Shown here piece after piece: positions 39,923 to 49,562 of a stretch of DNA of 64,000 nt. The DNA is taken from positions 2,915,204-2,979,203 of the forward strand of contig NZ_JAPNKE010000002.1 of assembly GCF_026626665.1 (NCBI RefSeq), read 5' to 3'. This DNA is from Nannocystis pusilla (lineage in GTDB: Bacteria > Myxococcota_A > Polyangia > Nannocystales > Nannocystaceae). The notes beneath the pieces were generated by a model, which saw only the letters and a list, made by a program, of their open reading frames with translations, searched no databases and was not told where the DNA came from. A program made the position numbers and the translations under genes. How positions within the stretch are numbered: position 1 is the stretch's first letter; the number at the start of each line of letters is the position of its first letter.

Positions 39923-41955
39923 GCCGTTGGCGCTCCCTCGCCGTCGCTCGCCGCTCGCTCGGCCGCCTGCGCCTCGATCCGCGCCACCGCGCCGGCCAGC
40001 ACCTTGCGCACCAGCGGGTCCGGCTCGACCGCGTGGACGCGGCGCAGCGGCGGCAACGCCGTCGAGTCGCCGCGCTCGCCGAGCGCCTCCGCGGCCGCCC
40101 AGCGCACGTCCCAGCGCGGGTGCTCGAGCAGCCCGAGCACCGCCGCGGTCGCTCGATGGCCGCGGCAGCCCGCCAGCCCGCGCGCCGCCGCCTTCACGAT
40201 CTCGTGGTCGGGCGCGCGGCACAGGCTCATCAGCATCACCAGATCTTGATCGGTGCCCGAGCGGCTCAGCCCCGCGATCGCCTGGATCACCACCGCCGGC
40301 GCGCTGTCGGCCAGCACCACCTCGCGCAGCCGCGCCAGCGCGATCGGGTTGTCGAGCCCCACCAGCGCCTGCACCGCCGCCGCCCGCACCGACGAGCTCG
40401 AGTCGCGCGACGCCGTCAGCAGCGCGGGCACCGACTCGGCCGCCCCGAGCTGACCGAGGCTGCGACAGGCCGCCGCGCGCACCCCCGCGTCCTCGTCCTG
40501 CAGCGCCAACGCCAGCGCCGCCGCGCCCTCGTGCTCGCCGCCGATCTGGCCCAGCGCGCGCGCGGCCAGCAGGCGCACGCCGACGTCACGATCCCCGAGC
40601 CGGGCGATCAGCGGCCCCACGAAGCCGACGTCGCCGCCGCGGCCGAGCAGGCCGAACGCGCGGCACAGGTTGCGCACCAGCGCCCCGCCGCCCGCGTCCG
40701 CCGGCAGGTGCGGCGCGACGCGAGCGTGACGCGAGCCGAGCGCGCGCCCGGCCACCGCCGCGAACGCGACCGCGGCCGCCTCGCCCGCCGGACCCTCGAG
40801 CGCGAGCGCGCGGGCCAGCGGCGCGATCACTTCGATCCCGCCGACCTTGCCGAGCGCGGTCGCGGCCATGCACGCGGCGTGACCGTCGGGCCCCGCGAGC
40901 GCCGTCGTCAACGCCTCGACCAGCCGCGGGTGCGCACCGGCCGGACCGAGCCCGCTCACCAGCAGGAACAGATCGCCGAGCGTCTCGGGGGCTGCCTGTT
41001 CGACCATGTCCACAAGGACAGGCACCGCCGCCGCGCCGAGCCCCGCCGCGAACTCGACCGCCCGCTCGCGCAGCTCCGGATCCGACATGGCCCGCAGGAC
41101 ATGCGACAGGCTGCGCACGTCGCCGAGCGCCCCGGCCAGGGCCAGCGCCGCCAGCTTCACCTCGAGCTGGCGGTGCTCCACGAGCTCGCGGATCCGCTGG
41201 CGCAGCGGCTCGCCGTCGCCCGCGGCCAGCGCCGCCGCCACCGCGACCGGATCGCCGCGCATCGACAGCGTCGCGTGCAGCCGCACCACCGCGACCGCCG
41301 CCGCCGCGCGCACGCCCGGCATCGCGTCGCCGAGGAAGCGCACCAGCTGGCTCGCCGCGGCCGGATCGCCGCTGTGCCCGAGCACCGCGACCGCGGCCCG
41401 GCGCGTCACCGGATCGGCGAGCAGCGGCCCGAGGCGGGCCGGCGGCATCACCGTCCCGAGGCGGGCCAGCGCGTCGAGGGCGAACATCCGCAGCATCTCC
41501 GAGCTGTCTGAAAGGACATTCGCGAGCGCGCGCTCGGCCTCCGCCCCGCCGAGCACCCCGAGGGCCGCGGCCGCCGACGCGCGCACGTTGTCGTCGCCCG
41601 GCGCGCCGAGGATCGCCGCCAGCAGCGGCACGTCGTCGGCCCCGCCGACGTCGCCGAGCAGGTCGACGATCATGCGCGCCCCTGCCCCGCCGACGCGGAG
41701 TCGCCGGCGGATCGCCGGCACCACCGACGGACCGATGCCCGTCAGCACCTCGTGGCACACGGATCGCCGCGCCACCGAGTCCGGCGTCACCAGACCGTCG
41801 AGCAGCTGCTCGACGAGGATGGCGAGCTGGTCGGGCGCGGGTGGTTGCTCGCGGACCGCGGCCAGCAGGTCGCGGGCCGCGTCCTTGCGCTCGCGCCAGC
41901 GTTCGCTCCCGAAAAACTCGAGACACCGCGCGAGATCGGAGCGAAGCGCGTTCAT
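39919..41955 (-). CDS. HEAT-repeat protein in chemosensory cluster
   Basis: A 678-residue soluble protein almost entirely made of HEAT-like helical repeats (LVRFLGDAMPGVRAAAAVAVVRL, ALQDEDAGVRAAACRSLGQLGAAESVPALL, LLEHPRWDVRWAAAEALGERGD and many others). It has no catalytic motif. It is coupled by ATGA to the response regulator upstream and by GTGA to cheR downstream, so it is an integral part of the pathway. It is likely a scaffold that brings Che proteins to a target. Two short repeat-family units occur near 41009 and 41083. Confidence 0.85.
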   Translation of the reverse strand: MNALRSDLARCLEFFGSERWRERKDAARDLLAAVREQPPAPDQLAILVEQLLDGLVTPDSVARRSVCHEVLTGIGPSVVPAIRRRLRVGGAGARMIVDLLGDVGGADDVPLLAAILGAPGDDNVRASAAAALGVLGGAEAERALANVLSDSSEMLRMFALDALARLGTVMPPARLGPLLADPVTRRAAVAVLGHSGDPAAASQLVRFLGDAMPGVRAAAAVAVVRLHATLSMRGDPVAVAAALAAGDGEPLRQRIRELVEHRQLEVKLAALALAGALGDVRSLSHVLRAMSDPELRERAVEFAAGLGAAAVPVLVDMVEQAAPETLGDLFLLVSGLGPAGAHPRLVEALTTALAGPDGHAACMAATALGKVGGIEVIAPLARALALEGPAGEAAAVAFAAVAGRALGSRHARVAPHLPADAGGGALVRNLCRAFGLLGRGGDVGFVGPLIARLGDRDVGVRLLAARALGQIGGEHEGAAALALALQDEDAGVRAAACRSLGQLGAAESVPALLTASRDSSSSVRAAAVQALVGLDNPIALARLREVVLADSAPAVVIQAIAGLSRSGTDQDLVMLMSLCRAPDHEIVKAAARGLAGCRGHRATAAVLGLLEHPRWDVRWAAAEALGERGDSTALPPLRRVHAVEPDPLVRKVLAGAVARIEAQAAERAASDGEGAPTA

Positions 41956-42674
41956 CGGGGCTCCCCGGGATCGAGGTTGAACATCCGCATCATGTCGTCG
42001 AAGGCCGCGCCGATCGGATCGACGCCCGGCGCCAGCGGGACCGGGTTGATCTGGCGGAACAGCTGGCGCGCCGACTCGAGGTCGCCGGCGAGCAGCTCGC
42101 GCGCCTCGGCCTGGGTCGTCGCCGCCAGCACGCGGTCGCCGGCGTAGAGGATCAGGTCGGCGACGATCAGCTCGGACAGCCGCAGCGTGCGGCCGCGCTG
42201 TTCGAACAGCCGCTGATCGCCCTCGTCCTGGATCGTCGACAGCACCGCCTCCGCCTCGACGAGCCCCGGCATCGCCGCCGGATCGCCGCCGAGCAGGTGC
42301 CACAGCTTGCCCGGCAGCTGATCGCCGAGGCGATGGATCTCGACGTAGTCGTCGGCGCCGTACAACTGGGTCGGCCGGCGCTTGTAGCTGGTCTTGCGGA
42401 ACACCGACGCCACCAGCACGACCGCAGGGATCGGCGCCGGCAGCTCGAACTTCGCCAGCTGGATCAGCTCGTGACAAGCCTTGCCGCCCGGCAACGCGAC
42501 GTCGAGCACCAGCGCCGCGAACATGTCGCCGCGCATCGCCTGCTCCGCCGCCGCCGTGTCGGTCACGGTCACCGCCGCGAACCCTTGCGCCGCCAACACG
42601 CGGCCGATCGCCTGCCCGAGCGCCAAGCGCTCGTGCGCGACCAGGATCTTGAGCCTCGCCTGCGCCTCGCTCAC
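41952..42674 (-). CDS. Receiver-domain protein with extra C-terminal region
   Basis: The N-terminal 110 residues resemble a response-regulator receiver: KILVAHERLALGQAIGRVL, an Asp in ALVLDVALPGG and VVLVASVF. The usual acidic pair after beta-1 is AH, and the conserved Lys-Pro is not clear, so normal phosphotransfer is doubtful. The remaining 130 residues are helical with no known output domain. The start GTG 42674 overlaps the stop of the CheW upstream. It may be a structural pseudo-receiver. Confidence 0.75.
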   Translation of the reverse strand: MSEAQARLKILVAHERLALGQAIGRVLAAQGFAAVTVTDTAAAEQAMRGDMFAALVLDVALPGGKACHELIQLAKFELPAPIPAVVLVASVFRKTSYKRRPTQLYGADDYVEIHRLGDQLPGKLWHLLGGDPAAMPGLVEAEAVLSTIQDEGDQRLFEQRGRTLRLSELIVADLILYAGDRVLAATTQAEARELLAGDLESARQLFRQINPVPLAPGVDPIGAAFDDMMRMFNLDPGEPR

Positions 42675-43296
42675 CCCGCGCTACCTCCCCCGTGCGCAGC
42701 AGCGCATCGAGGTTGATGACGAACACCATGTCTTCACCTGCTTGACGGTCTTCTGTGGGCGCCGGCTGACCCGACCCGCCCACCTGCGTCGGCGCCCGAC
42801 GATCGGGCCCGATCAACGGCTGGCGACGCCCTTCCGAGCGGTCGCGGTGTCGATGGGCCCGCGACACCCCGCTGAAGATGTTGCCGTCGGCGCTGCGATC
42901 GAGCTCGGGCCGCAGCATCGACGGCGCCGGGCGCAGACCGCCGGCCGGCACCCGCAGCTCGCCGATCACCCGGTCGACCTTGAGCCCGGCGATCCGGCCG
43001 GCCACGCTGACGATGATCAGCTTGTTGAGGTGGTCGATGGCCGGATCGATCGGCACCCTGAAGCGGCGCCGCAGGTCGACCACCGGGATCACCACGCCGC
43101 GCAGCTGGATCACGCCCTCCACGATCTCCGGCGCATACGGCACCGGTCGGATCGGGTACGGGCGGGCCTGGATGACCTCCTTGATCCGCATGATCTCGAT
43201 GCCGTAGAGGCCCGGGCCGACGTAGAAGCCGGCGACCTTGAGGTCCTCCTCGCCGGCAGCGCTGCGGCCGTCGCGAGCGTCGCGGACGTCGGTCAC
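42671..43296 (-). CDS. CheW-like coupling protein (3' frameshift)
   Basis: The first 115 residues match CheW: KVAGFYVGPGLYGIEIMRIKEVIQ, VIQLRGVVIPVVDLRRRFRV, GLKVDRVIGELRVP. A Pro/Gly/Arg linker of about 40 residues precedes a final VFVINLDALL, normally adjoining. The open frame runs past the expected stop. One missing base in the GGGGG run near 42690 would give a stop at 42673-42671 overlapping the next start as GTGA, which matches the neighbours' pattern. The start GTG 43296 overlaps the other cheW stop. Confidence 0.85.
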
Positions 43297-43859
43297 GCGC
43301 GGCCCTCCTCGTAGACCGTCGCCTTGACGAAGTCCTTGGCGTCGAGCAGCGCCGGCAAGTGGAGGATGATGACCAGCTCCTTGCCCGTGCGGCCGAGCGC
43401 GCGGATGTACTCGGCGCGGGCGCCGGTGAAGCCGCCGGGCTTGTCCTCCATCGCCTCGGGCGGGATCCGGATCACGTCCATCACCTCGTCGACCACCAGC
43501 CCGTAGGGCTCGTCGTTGAAGTGGACGATCAGCACGCGGGCCGCTCGTCCGCGCTCGACCAGGCGCAGGCGCAGCCGGCGGGCCAGATCGATCACCGGCA
43601 TGATGCGGCCGCGGACGTTGCCGATGCCGAGCAGGAAGTCGGCCGTGCGCGGCACGTGGGTGGTCTGGAAGACCTTGCTGATCTCCTCGATCTCGTGGAT
43701 CGCCAGGCCGTAGACCTCGCCGCTGACGCGGAACGTCACGTACTGCTGCAGGTCCTGGCGGACCTCGCGCTTGTAGCCGTGCTCGTAGTCCTCGTCGGTG
43801 ACCACGCCCTCGCCGCTGCGCAGCAGCGCCTGCCACAGGTCTTCGCGCTCACCGGACAT
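43293..43859 (-). CDS. CheW coupling protein
   Basis: A 188-residue CheW that links chemoreceptors to CheA. It shows YVTFRVSGEVYGLAIHEIEEISKV, FLLGIGNVRGRIMPVIDLARRL and PYGLVVDEVMDVIRIP, the standard two-lobe fold. A 35-residue N-terminal helix precedes it. It overlaps the cheA end by 11 nt and the second cheW start by a GTGA. Having two CheW proteins suggests alternative receptor arrays or partner sets. Confidence 0.94.
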   Translation of the reverse strand: MSGEREDLWQALLRSGEGVVTDEDYEHGYKREVRQDLQQYVTFRVSGEVYGLAIHEIEEISKVFQTTHVPRTADFLLGIGNVRGRIMPVIDLARRLRLRLVERGRAARVLIVHFNDEPYGLVVDEVMDVIRIPPEAMEDKPGGFTGARAEYIRALGRTGKELVIILHLPALLDAKDFVKATVYEEGRA

Positions 43860-46044
43860 GGCCGCCTCCGATCTGGTACGCCGCGTCCACCTGGCGCACG
43901 CCCTCGTCGACGAGCCGGCCGACGTCGAGCAGCAGCACCGTGCGGTTGGCCCCGAGCTCCGTCGCGCCGGCGATGCCGGGCACGTTGCGGACCGCGCTGC
44001 CGAGCGGCTTGATGACCACGTCTTGCTGACCGAGCAGCTCGTCGACCACCAGGCCGACGCGGTGCTGCGCCAGGCCGACCACCACCACGTAGAGGCGGTT
44101 CGGGTCGCGGTAGTTCTTGTGCAGCGGCTTCAGCCCGAACAGGCGCGACAGCTGCAGCAGCGGCAGCGTGCGGCCGCCGAGCGTGATGACCTCGTGGCCC
44201 TCGACCGTCCCGATCTCGCGCGTCTCGACCATGATCGACTCGAGCACCGAGTTGAGCGGGATGCAGAACGTGTGGCCAGCCGACTGGATCACCAGCGCCT
44301 GGATGATGGCCAGCGTCACCGGCAGCGTGATCGAGAAGGTCGTGCCGCGGCCGAGGTCGGTGGTGACGTCGATCATCCCCGACAGGCGGGCGATGTTGGT
44401 CTTGACGATGTCCATGCCGACGCCGCGGCCCGACAGCTCGGTCGCCGAGTCGCGGGTGCTGAAGCCCGGCTGGAAGATCAGGTTGACCGCCTCGCCCGGG
44501 GTCAGCGACGCGGCCTCCTCGGCGTTGAGGAGGTTGCGGCGGACCGCGACGTCGCGGATACGGGTCCAGTCCATCCCGCGGCCGTCGTCCTCGACCTCGA
44601 TGACCACGCGGTTGCCCTTCTGGAACGCGCGCAGCTCGATCTTCCCGCCCGGCAGCTTGCCGAGGGCCACGCGCTCGGCCGCCGGCTCGATCCCGTGGTC
44701 GATGCAGTTGCGGATCATGTGCATCAGCGGGTCGGACAGCTCCTCCACGATCAACTTGTCGAGCACCGTCTCGGCGCCCGAGATGACGAGGCGGATCTCC
44801 TTGTCGAGGTCGCGGCTCAGCTTGCGGACCACGCGGGCCAGCTTGTCGAACACCTGGCCGATCGGGACCATGCGGACGTCGAGGATGCCCTGCTGCAGCA
44901 GCGCCAGCTTGCGGTGCATGTCGCGGATCTGGACCCGCAGCTCGCGGGACACGTCGGCGCTGTGATCGATCTGCCGCAGCTCGTCGAGCACCCCGGTGAG
45001 GTTCGCCTGCACCAGGCCCAGCTCGCCGACCAGGTTCATCAGCAAGTCGAGGCGGCGCAGGTCGACCCGCACCGTCTGGCTGAGGCTGCGCAGGCTCGCC
45101 TCGCTCGACGCCGCGCTGGTCGGGTCGGGCTCCTCCGTCGTCGTCACCACCGTGCGCGTCTGCGTCGGCGACCCGGCGCGCGGCGGCGGCTCGGCGCGAC
45201 GAGATGTCCCTTCGGACATGGTCGGAGGGGCAGGCTTCGGAGCTGCCGCCGGCGGCGCCGAGCGGCCGGGCGCCGGCTGCGGCGCGGCCGGGGCGTCGCC
45301 CGCGGGCGTCAGCCGGTGGACCGTGACGTCGGGGTTGGCCAGCGCCCCGTTGATCTCGCCGAGGCTGCCCTTCGAGCCGAGCAGGATGTCGAGCTCGATC
45401 GCGTCGTCGGACGAGCCGTCGGCGCTGGGGAGGTACGTGATGACCTCCCCGTAGCCCTTCATCTTGTCCTTCAGCTGCTCGAGCCCGACATCGATCTGCA
45501 TGATGTCGAACTTGGCGTGGACGCGGTACAGGTTGCGCCCGGCCTTGATGTTCTCGCGCAGCCGGTGCTCCTCGTACTCGGTGAGCACGCTGAGGATGTT
45601 CTCGCCGACCCACTCGAGGCTGTCCTGAGGGCCAGTCGACTCCGCCTCGCGCTCGCCGAGCTGGCGCAGCCGCTGCAGCACCGGCTCGATGTCGACCTCG
45701 CCGCCCCCGCCCTCTTCGCCCTGCGGCGCGAGCAGCCGGCCGAACATCTCGATCGCCTCGAACAGCACGTCGAGCACCGGGCGCGACAGGTCGAGCTTGC
45801 CGAGGCGCAGGCTGTCGAGCGTGTTCTCGAGGCTGTGGGCCAGCCCGCCGATGGCCGCCGCGCCGAACAGGCCGGCGAGACCCTTGAGGCTGTGGATCGC
45901 CCGGAACGCCGCGTTGATCAGGTCCGGCTCCGGACCCGACCCGCGCGACTGCGCCTCGAGTTCGAGCAGCGTGCGCGAGAAGGTCTCGATGATCTCCTGC
46001 GCCTCGGCGATGAACTCGGCGGCGTTCTGGTCGATGCTCGTCAA
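43849..46044 (-). CDS. Chemosensory histidine kinase CheA
   Basis: A 731-residue CheA with P1 HPt (His51 in HSLKGLAGLFG), a P2-like linker region, dimerisation P3, HATPase P4 (NCIDHGIEP N-box, EDDGRGMD, GVGMDIVKTNI G-boxes) and a CheW-like P5 (LPLLQLSRLFG). The linker at about 250-310 is Pro/Ala-rich and contains a repeat-family unit (near 45210, MSEGTSRR). The start is TTG 46044, overlapping the cheY stop as TTGA. It autophosphorylates on His51 and passes phosphate to CheY, CheB and the other receiver. Confidence 0.96.
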   Translation of the reverse strand: MTSIDQNAAEFIAEAQEIIETFSRTLLELEAQSRGSGPEPDLINAAFRAIHSLKGLAGLFGAAAIGGLAHSLENTLDSLRLGKLDLSRPVLDVLFEAIEMFGRLLAPQGEEGGGGEVDIEPVLQRLRQLGEREAESTGPQDSLEWVGENILSVLTEYEEHRLRENIKAGRNLYRVHAKFDIMQIDVGLEQLKDKMKGYGEVITYLPSADGSSDDAIELDILLGSKGSLGEINGALANPDVTVHRLTPAGDAPAAPQPAPGRSAPPAAAPKPAPPTMSEGTSRRAEPPPRAGSPTQTRTVVTTTEEPDPTSAASSEASLRSLSQTVRVDLRRLDLLMNLVGELGLVQANLTGVLDELRQIDHSADVSRELRVQIRDMHRKLALLQQGILDVRMVPIGQVFDKLARVVRKLSRDLDKEIRLVISGAETVLDKLIVEELSDPLMHMIRNCIDHGIEPAAERVALGKLPGGKIELRAFQKGNRVVIEVEDDGRGMDWTRIRDVAVRRNLLNAEEAASLTPGEAVNLIFQPGFSTRDSATELSGRGVGMDIVKTNIARLSGMIDVTTDLGRGTTFSITLPVTLAIIQALVIQSAGHTFCIPLNSVLESIMVETREIGTVEGHEVITLGGRTLPLLQLSRLFGLKPLHKNYRDPNRLYVVVVGLAQHRVGLVVDELLGQQDVVIKPLGSAVRNVPGIAGATELGANRTVLLLDVGRLVDEGVRQVDAAYQIGGGHVR

Positions 46045-46418
46045 TCGCCGCCTCCGAGCGCCTTGGCGACCGCCGCGAGCAGGACCTCGGGCGTGAACGG
46101 CTTGGTCAGCACGACGTGCGCACCGGCCTGCTTCGCGCGCTCGACGTCGCCGAGACGGCCCTCGGTGGTCATCACCACCAGCGGCGTCTTGGCGTAACGC
46201 GGCTGCTCGCGCACGGCCCGGATCAGCTCGAGCCCGTTGAAGTCGGGCATGTTCACGTCGAACACGAACAGCGCGTAGTCGCCTCGCGGCAACAGGCGTA
46301 TGGCCTCGAACCCGTGCCCGACCTCGTCGACGTCGTATTCACCCGACGACTCCAGGACCGAGCTGACGAAGTTCCGCATCGCCGGGGAGTCATCGACGAC
46401 CAGAGCGCGGATCGGCAT
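46041..46418 (-). CDS. CheY-like response regulator
   Basis: A single receiver domain of 125 residues: VVDDSPAMR, phosphoacceptor Asp54 (FVFDVNMPDFNG), VVMTTEGR and LTKPFTPE. Start ATG 46418 is preferred over an upstream extension, which has poor coding character. It is the first gene of the chemosensory run. The 138-bp gap upstream should contain the promoter for the cluster. The output target is unknown because the window has no flagellar or pilus gene. Confidence 0.94.
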   Translation of the reverse strand: MPIRALVVDDSPAMRNFVSSVLESSGEYDVDEVGHGFEAIRLLPRGDYALFVFDVNMPDFNGLELIRAVREQPRYAKTPLVVMTTEGRLGDVERAKQAGAHVVLTKPFTPEVLLAAVAKALGGGD

Positions 46419-46556
46419 CTCGGCGAGTATACGCCCGGACGCCCGTCCCCCCGTAACATCGCGGACGGACAGCGATCGCGCAGTCACCGCGCGGACAACT
46501 GTACGGCCGCCGGGCGCGCGCCCCTCCTCACCCGTGCCGGGGCACCCGCCTCCGCG

Positions 46557-47042
46557 CTACGACTCTTCGCGGGAGTCGCCGCGCAGCTTGCCCGCCAGCG
46601 CTTGCGCGACCCCGTTGACGAACGGGGCGCTGCGCTCGCTGCCGTAGCGGGCCGCCAGTCGGACCGCCTCGGAGACGATCACCGTACGTGGCGTTTCGGA
46701 CAGGCCGAGGCTCTCGGCGCCGACCAGCCGCAGCACGTTGCGGTCGACGCGATCCATCCGCGCCAGCCGCCACGAGCGCGACGTCGCCTCGATGGCCCCG
46801 TCGATCTCCGCCGCGCGCTCGCTGCTCACCGTCAGCAGCCGCCGCGCGAACTCGACGACCTTGGGATCGGCCAGCCAGCCGCGCAGCTCCTGGCCGCCGT
46901 CGCCGGCCTCGGCGGGGACGTGAGCCCAGAACAGCTCGAGCGCCCGCGCGCGCTCCTCGGGGCGATACGACTCGAGGTGACACAGCGCCAGCAACGCCAC
47001 CTCGTCCGTGCGCCCGATGCGGGTGCCGCGGCTTCGCGTCAG
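46557..47042 (-). CDS. Transcription antitermination/termination factor NusB
   Basis: NusB joins the antitermination complex on rRNA operons. The 161-residue frame has the helical NusB core: VALLALCHLESY, VVEFARRLLTVSSERAAEIDGAI, RSWRLARMDRVDRNVLRLVGAESL, TVIVSEAVRLAARYGSERSAPFVNGVAQALA. The start is unclear: CTG 47042 overlaps the ribH stop, there is no ATG/GTG in frame nearby, and a base may be missing. It follows ribH directly, the common ribH-nusB pair. Confidence 0.88.
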   Translation of the reverse strand: MTRSRGTRIGRTDEVALLALCHLESYRPEERARALELFWAHVPAEAGDGGQELRGWLADPKVVEFARRLLTVSSERAAEIDGAIEATSRSWRLARMDRVDRNVLRLVGAESLGLSETPRTVIVSEAVRLAARYGSERSAPFVNGVAQALAGKLRGDSREES

Positions 47043-47566
47043 CCACCGGAGGCCTCGGTCTGGGCGTCGGCCGCCCCGCGGGCCGCGATCTCGCGGTACA
47101 GCCGGACCTGCTCGACCGCCGCCATCGCCGCCTCGGCGCCCTTGTTGCCCGCCTTGGCGCCGGCGCGGTTGATCGCCTGCTCGAGCGTGTCGGTGGTCAG
47201 CACGCCGAACGTCACCGGCACCTCGAACGCGAGCGCCATCTGCGACACCCCGCGCGTGCACTCGGCCGCGATCAGGTCGAAGTGGATGGTGTCGCCGCGG
47301 ATCAGGCAGCCCAGAGTGATCACCGCGTCGTAGCTCTTGGCCGACAGCACCTGGCCGACGACCATCGGGATCTCGAACGCCCCCGGGCAGCGCACCACGG
47401 TGATGTCCTCGGGGCGGGCGCCCGAGCGCACCAGCGCGTCGACGGCCCCCTCGAGCAAGCGCTCGGTGACGAAGTTGTTGAACCGGCTGACGACGATCGC
47501 CAGCCGCAGCCCCGCCGCGTCGAGCGTGCCCTCGATCGTCTGCACCTTCGCCAGTACCTCGGCCAT
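47039..47566 (-). CDS. 6,7-dimethyl-8-ribityllumazine synthase RibH
   Basis: RibH makes lumazine from the aminopyrimidine and dihydroxybutanone phosphate, the penultimate riboflavin step. The diagnostic blocks are [57 protein letters not shown], and TFGVLTTDTLEQAINRAGAKAGNKGAEAA. Start ATG 47566 gives 175 residues; an upstream GTG/ATG adds 12 residues. It forms a cage-like oligomer in related bacteria. The riboflavin partner genes are not in the window. Confidence 0.96.
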   Translation of the reverse strand: MAEVLAKVQTIEGTLDAAGLRLAIVVSRFNNFVTERLLEGAVDALVRSGARPEDITVVRCPGAFEIPMVVGQVLSAKSYDAVITLGCLIRGDTIHFDLIAAECTRGVSQMALAFEVPVTFGVLTTDTLEQAINRAGAKAGNKGAEAAMAAVEQVRLYREIAARGAADAQTEASGG

Positions 47567-47631
47567 GCCCGGCGGCTTACCCCGACTTCGTGGGGCGATC
47601 AAGCGCCGTCGCGCACGCCGCCGCGAACAGC

Positions 47632-47679
47632 GAAGGCCCCGCCTGCACCCGCGGGGACCGCGGATCGGACGGGGCCTTC
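47632..47679 (-). terminator. Possible terminator after rpsA
   Basis: A perfect 10-bp inverted repeat (47632-47641 with 47670-47679, GAAGGCCCCG) encloses 28 nt with an inner GC palindrome. It lies about 75 nt downstream of the rpsA stop. A T tract is weak, so this is moderate evidence only. Confidence 0.5.
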
Positions 47680-47754
47680 ATGCTCCGCGGCGCCACCCCC
47701 TTGCGGAGGTCGGCGCCGCGAGCTCACGTCCCGCGCAGCAGCGCGGGCCCGCGA

Positions 47755-49466
47755 CTACGAGCGGTCGCGGAACTTGTTGGCGAACACGTCGCCGAGGGTC
47801 GCGCCGGCCTCGCTGGCGTTGGCGTAGCCCTGGGCGTCGGCGAGCTCGTCCTGACGCTTCGCGCTCTTGATCGACAGGCCGATCTTGCGCTCGCCCGGAT
47901 CCATCTGGATGAGCTCCGCGCGCACCCGCTGATTCGGCTCGAGCACCGAGCGGGGGTCCTCGATGCGCTCCTCGCTGATCTCCGAGATGTGGATCAGGCC
48001 CTCGATGCCGGGCTCGAGCTCGGCGAAGGCGCCGAAGTCGGTCAGCTTGAGGATCTTGACCTCGATGATCTTGCCGATCGGGTAGTCGTACGGGATCCGG
48101 TCCCACGGATCCTGCGCGAGCTGCTTGAGGCCGAGGCTGATCTTCGGCTTCTCGCCCGAGTTGTCGATGTTCAGGACCATCGCGCGCACGCGGTCGCCCT
48201 TCTTGAACAGCTCGCTCGGGTGACGGACCCGCTGCGTCCAGCGAGGTCCGTGATGTGCACGAGGCCGTCGATGCCGGGCTCGAGCTCCACGAACACGCCG
48301 AAGTCGGCGATGTTGCGGACCACGCCCTCGACGATGGTGCCCGGCGGGTAGGTCTCGAGCACCTTGTCGTACGGGTTCTCCTCGAGCTGCTTCATGCCGA
48401 GGGAGATGCGGTTCTGCGACACGTCGATGTCGAGGACCACCGCGCGGACCTGATCGCCGATCTTGAGGATCTGCTTCGGGTTCTTGATCTGGCGCGTCCA
48501 GGACATCTCGGACACGTGGACCAGACCCTCGATGCCCTCCTCGAGCTCGATGAAGGCGCCGTAGTCCTTGATGCTGACGACCTTGCCCTCGACCACGGTG
48601 CCGGGGATGTAACGCTGCTCGGCGTTGACCCACGGGTCCGCGGTGATCTGCTTGAGGCCGAGGCTGACGCGCTCCGAGTCCGAGTTGAACTTCAGGACCT
48701 TGACGCGGACCTTGTCGCCGACCTGGAACAGCTCGCTCGGGTGGTTGACGCGGCCCCACGACATGTCCGTGATGTGGAGCAGGCCGTCGATGCCGCCGAG
48801 GTCGATGAAGGCGCCGTAGTCGGTGAGGTTCTTGACCACGCCCTCGACGATCTCGCCCTCTTGCAGCCGGTTGAGCGTGTCGCTCTTCAGGTTGGCGCGC
48901 TCCGCCTCGAGCAGCACCCGGCGCGACAGGACGATGTTGCCGCGCTTCTTGTTGAACTTGATGATCTTGAAGTCGAAGTCCTTGCCGATGAAGGTGTCGA
49001 GGTTGCGGACGGGCCGCAGATCGACCTGGCTCCCCGGCAAGAACGCCTTCACGCCGCCCTGCAGCAGCACCGCGAGGCCGCCCTTCACGCGCGCCTGGAT
49101 GGTGCCGCGGACCAGACCCTCGGCCTCGCAAGCCGACTGGATCTCGTCCCACACCTTACGCTTGCGGGCCTTGTCCTTCGACAGGACCACGAGGCCGTTG
49201 TTGTCCTCCTGCGCCTCGAGCAGGACCTCGATCTTGTCGCCCACGCGGACGTTGATCGTGCCGTCCTCCTCGGCGAACTCGCGCAGCGGCACCTGGCCTT
49301 CGGCCTTGCAACCGACATCGACGACTGCGTACTCGCCGATCACGTCGACGATGGTCCCCAGGACGATCGTGCCTTCACGAATCTCTGGATTTTCCTGGGT
49401 GTTCTTCTCGAAGAGCGCCGCGAAGTCGTCGTCTCCCTCGGCGCGCAGGTTGTGTTGCTCTTGCAT
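47755..49466 (-). CDS. 30S ribosomal protein S1 (frameshifted)
   Basis: S1 brings mRNA to the 30S subunit. Joined across a single-base break, it is about 570 residues with six S1/OB domains, for example EGTIVLGTIVDVIGEYAVVDVG, EGEIVEGVVKNLTDYGAFIDLGG and IGKIIEVKILKLTDFGAFAELEPG. The break near 48240 falls at HITDL|AWTQRV; one added base gives the expected HITDLSWTQRV. S1 is essential, so this is almost surely a sequence error. Start ATG 49466 (MQEQHNLRAEGDDDF). It follows cmk, the conserved cmk-rpsA pair. Confidence 0.95.
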
Positions 49467-49562
49467 GTTGGGGTGAAAGTTCCTTCCAACCCGCGCTGGC
49501 TCTTGAGTGGGAGGGCCTCGTGACGTGACCTCGCGGACACGCACGACGCACGCCACCCTGGC

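Noticed and set aside
39919..43836. A 1305-codon frame joining CheW to the HEAT protein
   Set aside because: It crosses an apparent indel and the receiver gene; the receiver and HEAT genes have their own coupled starts.
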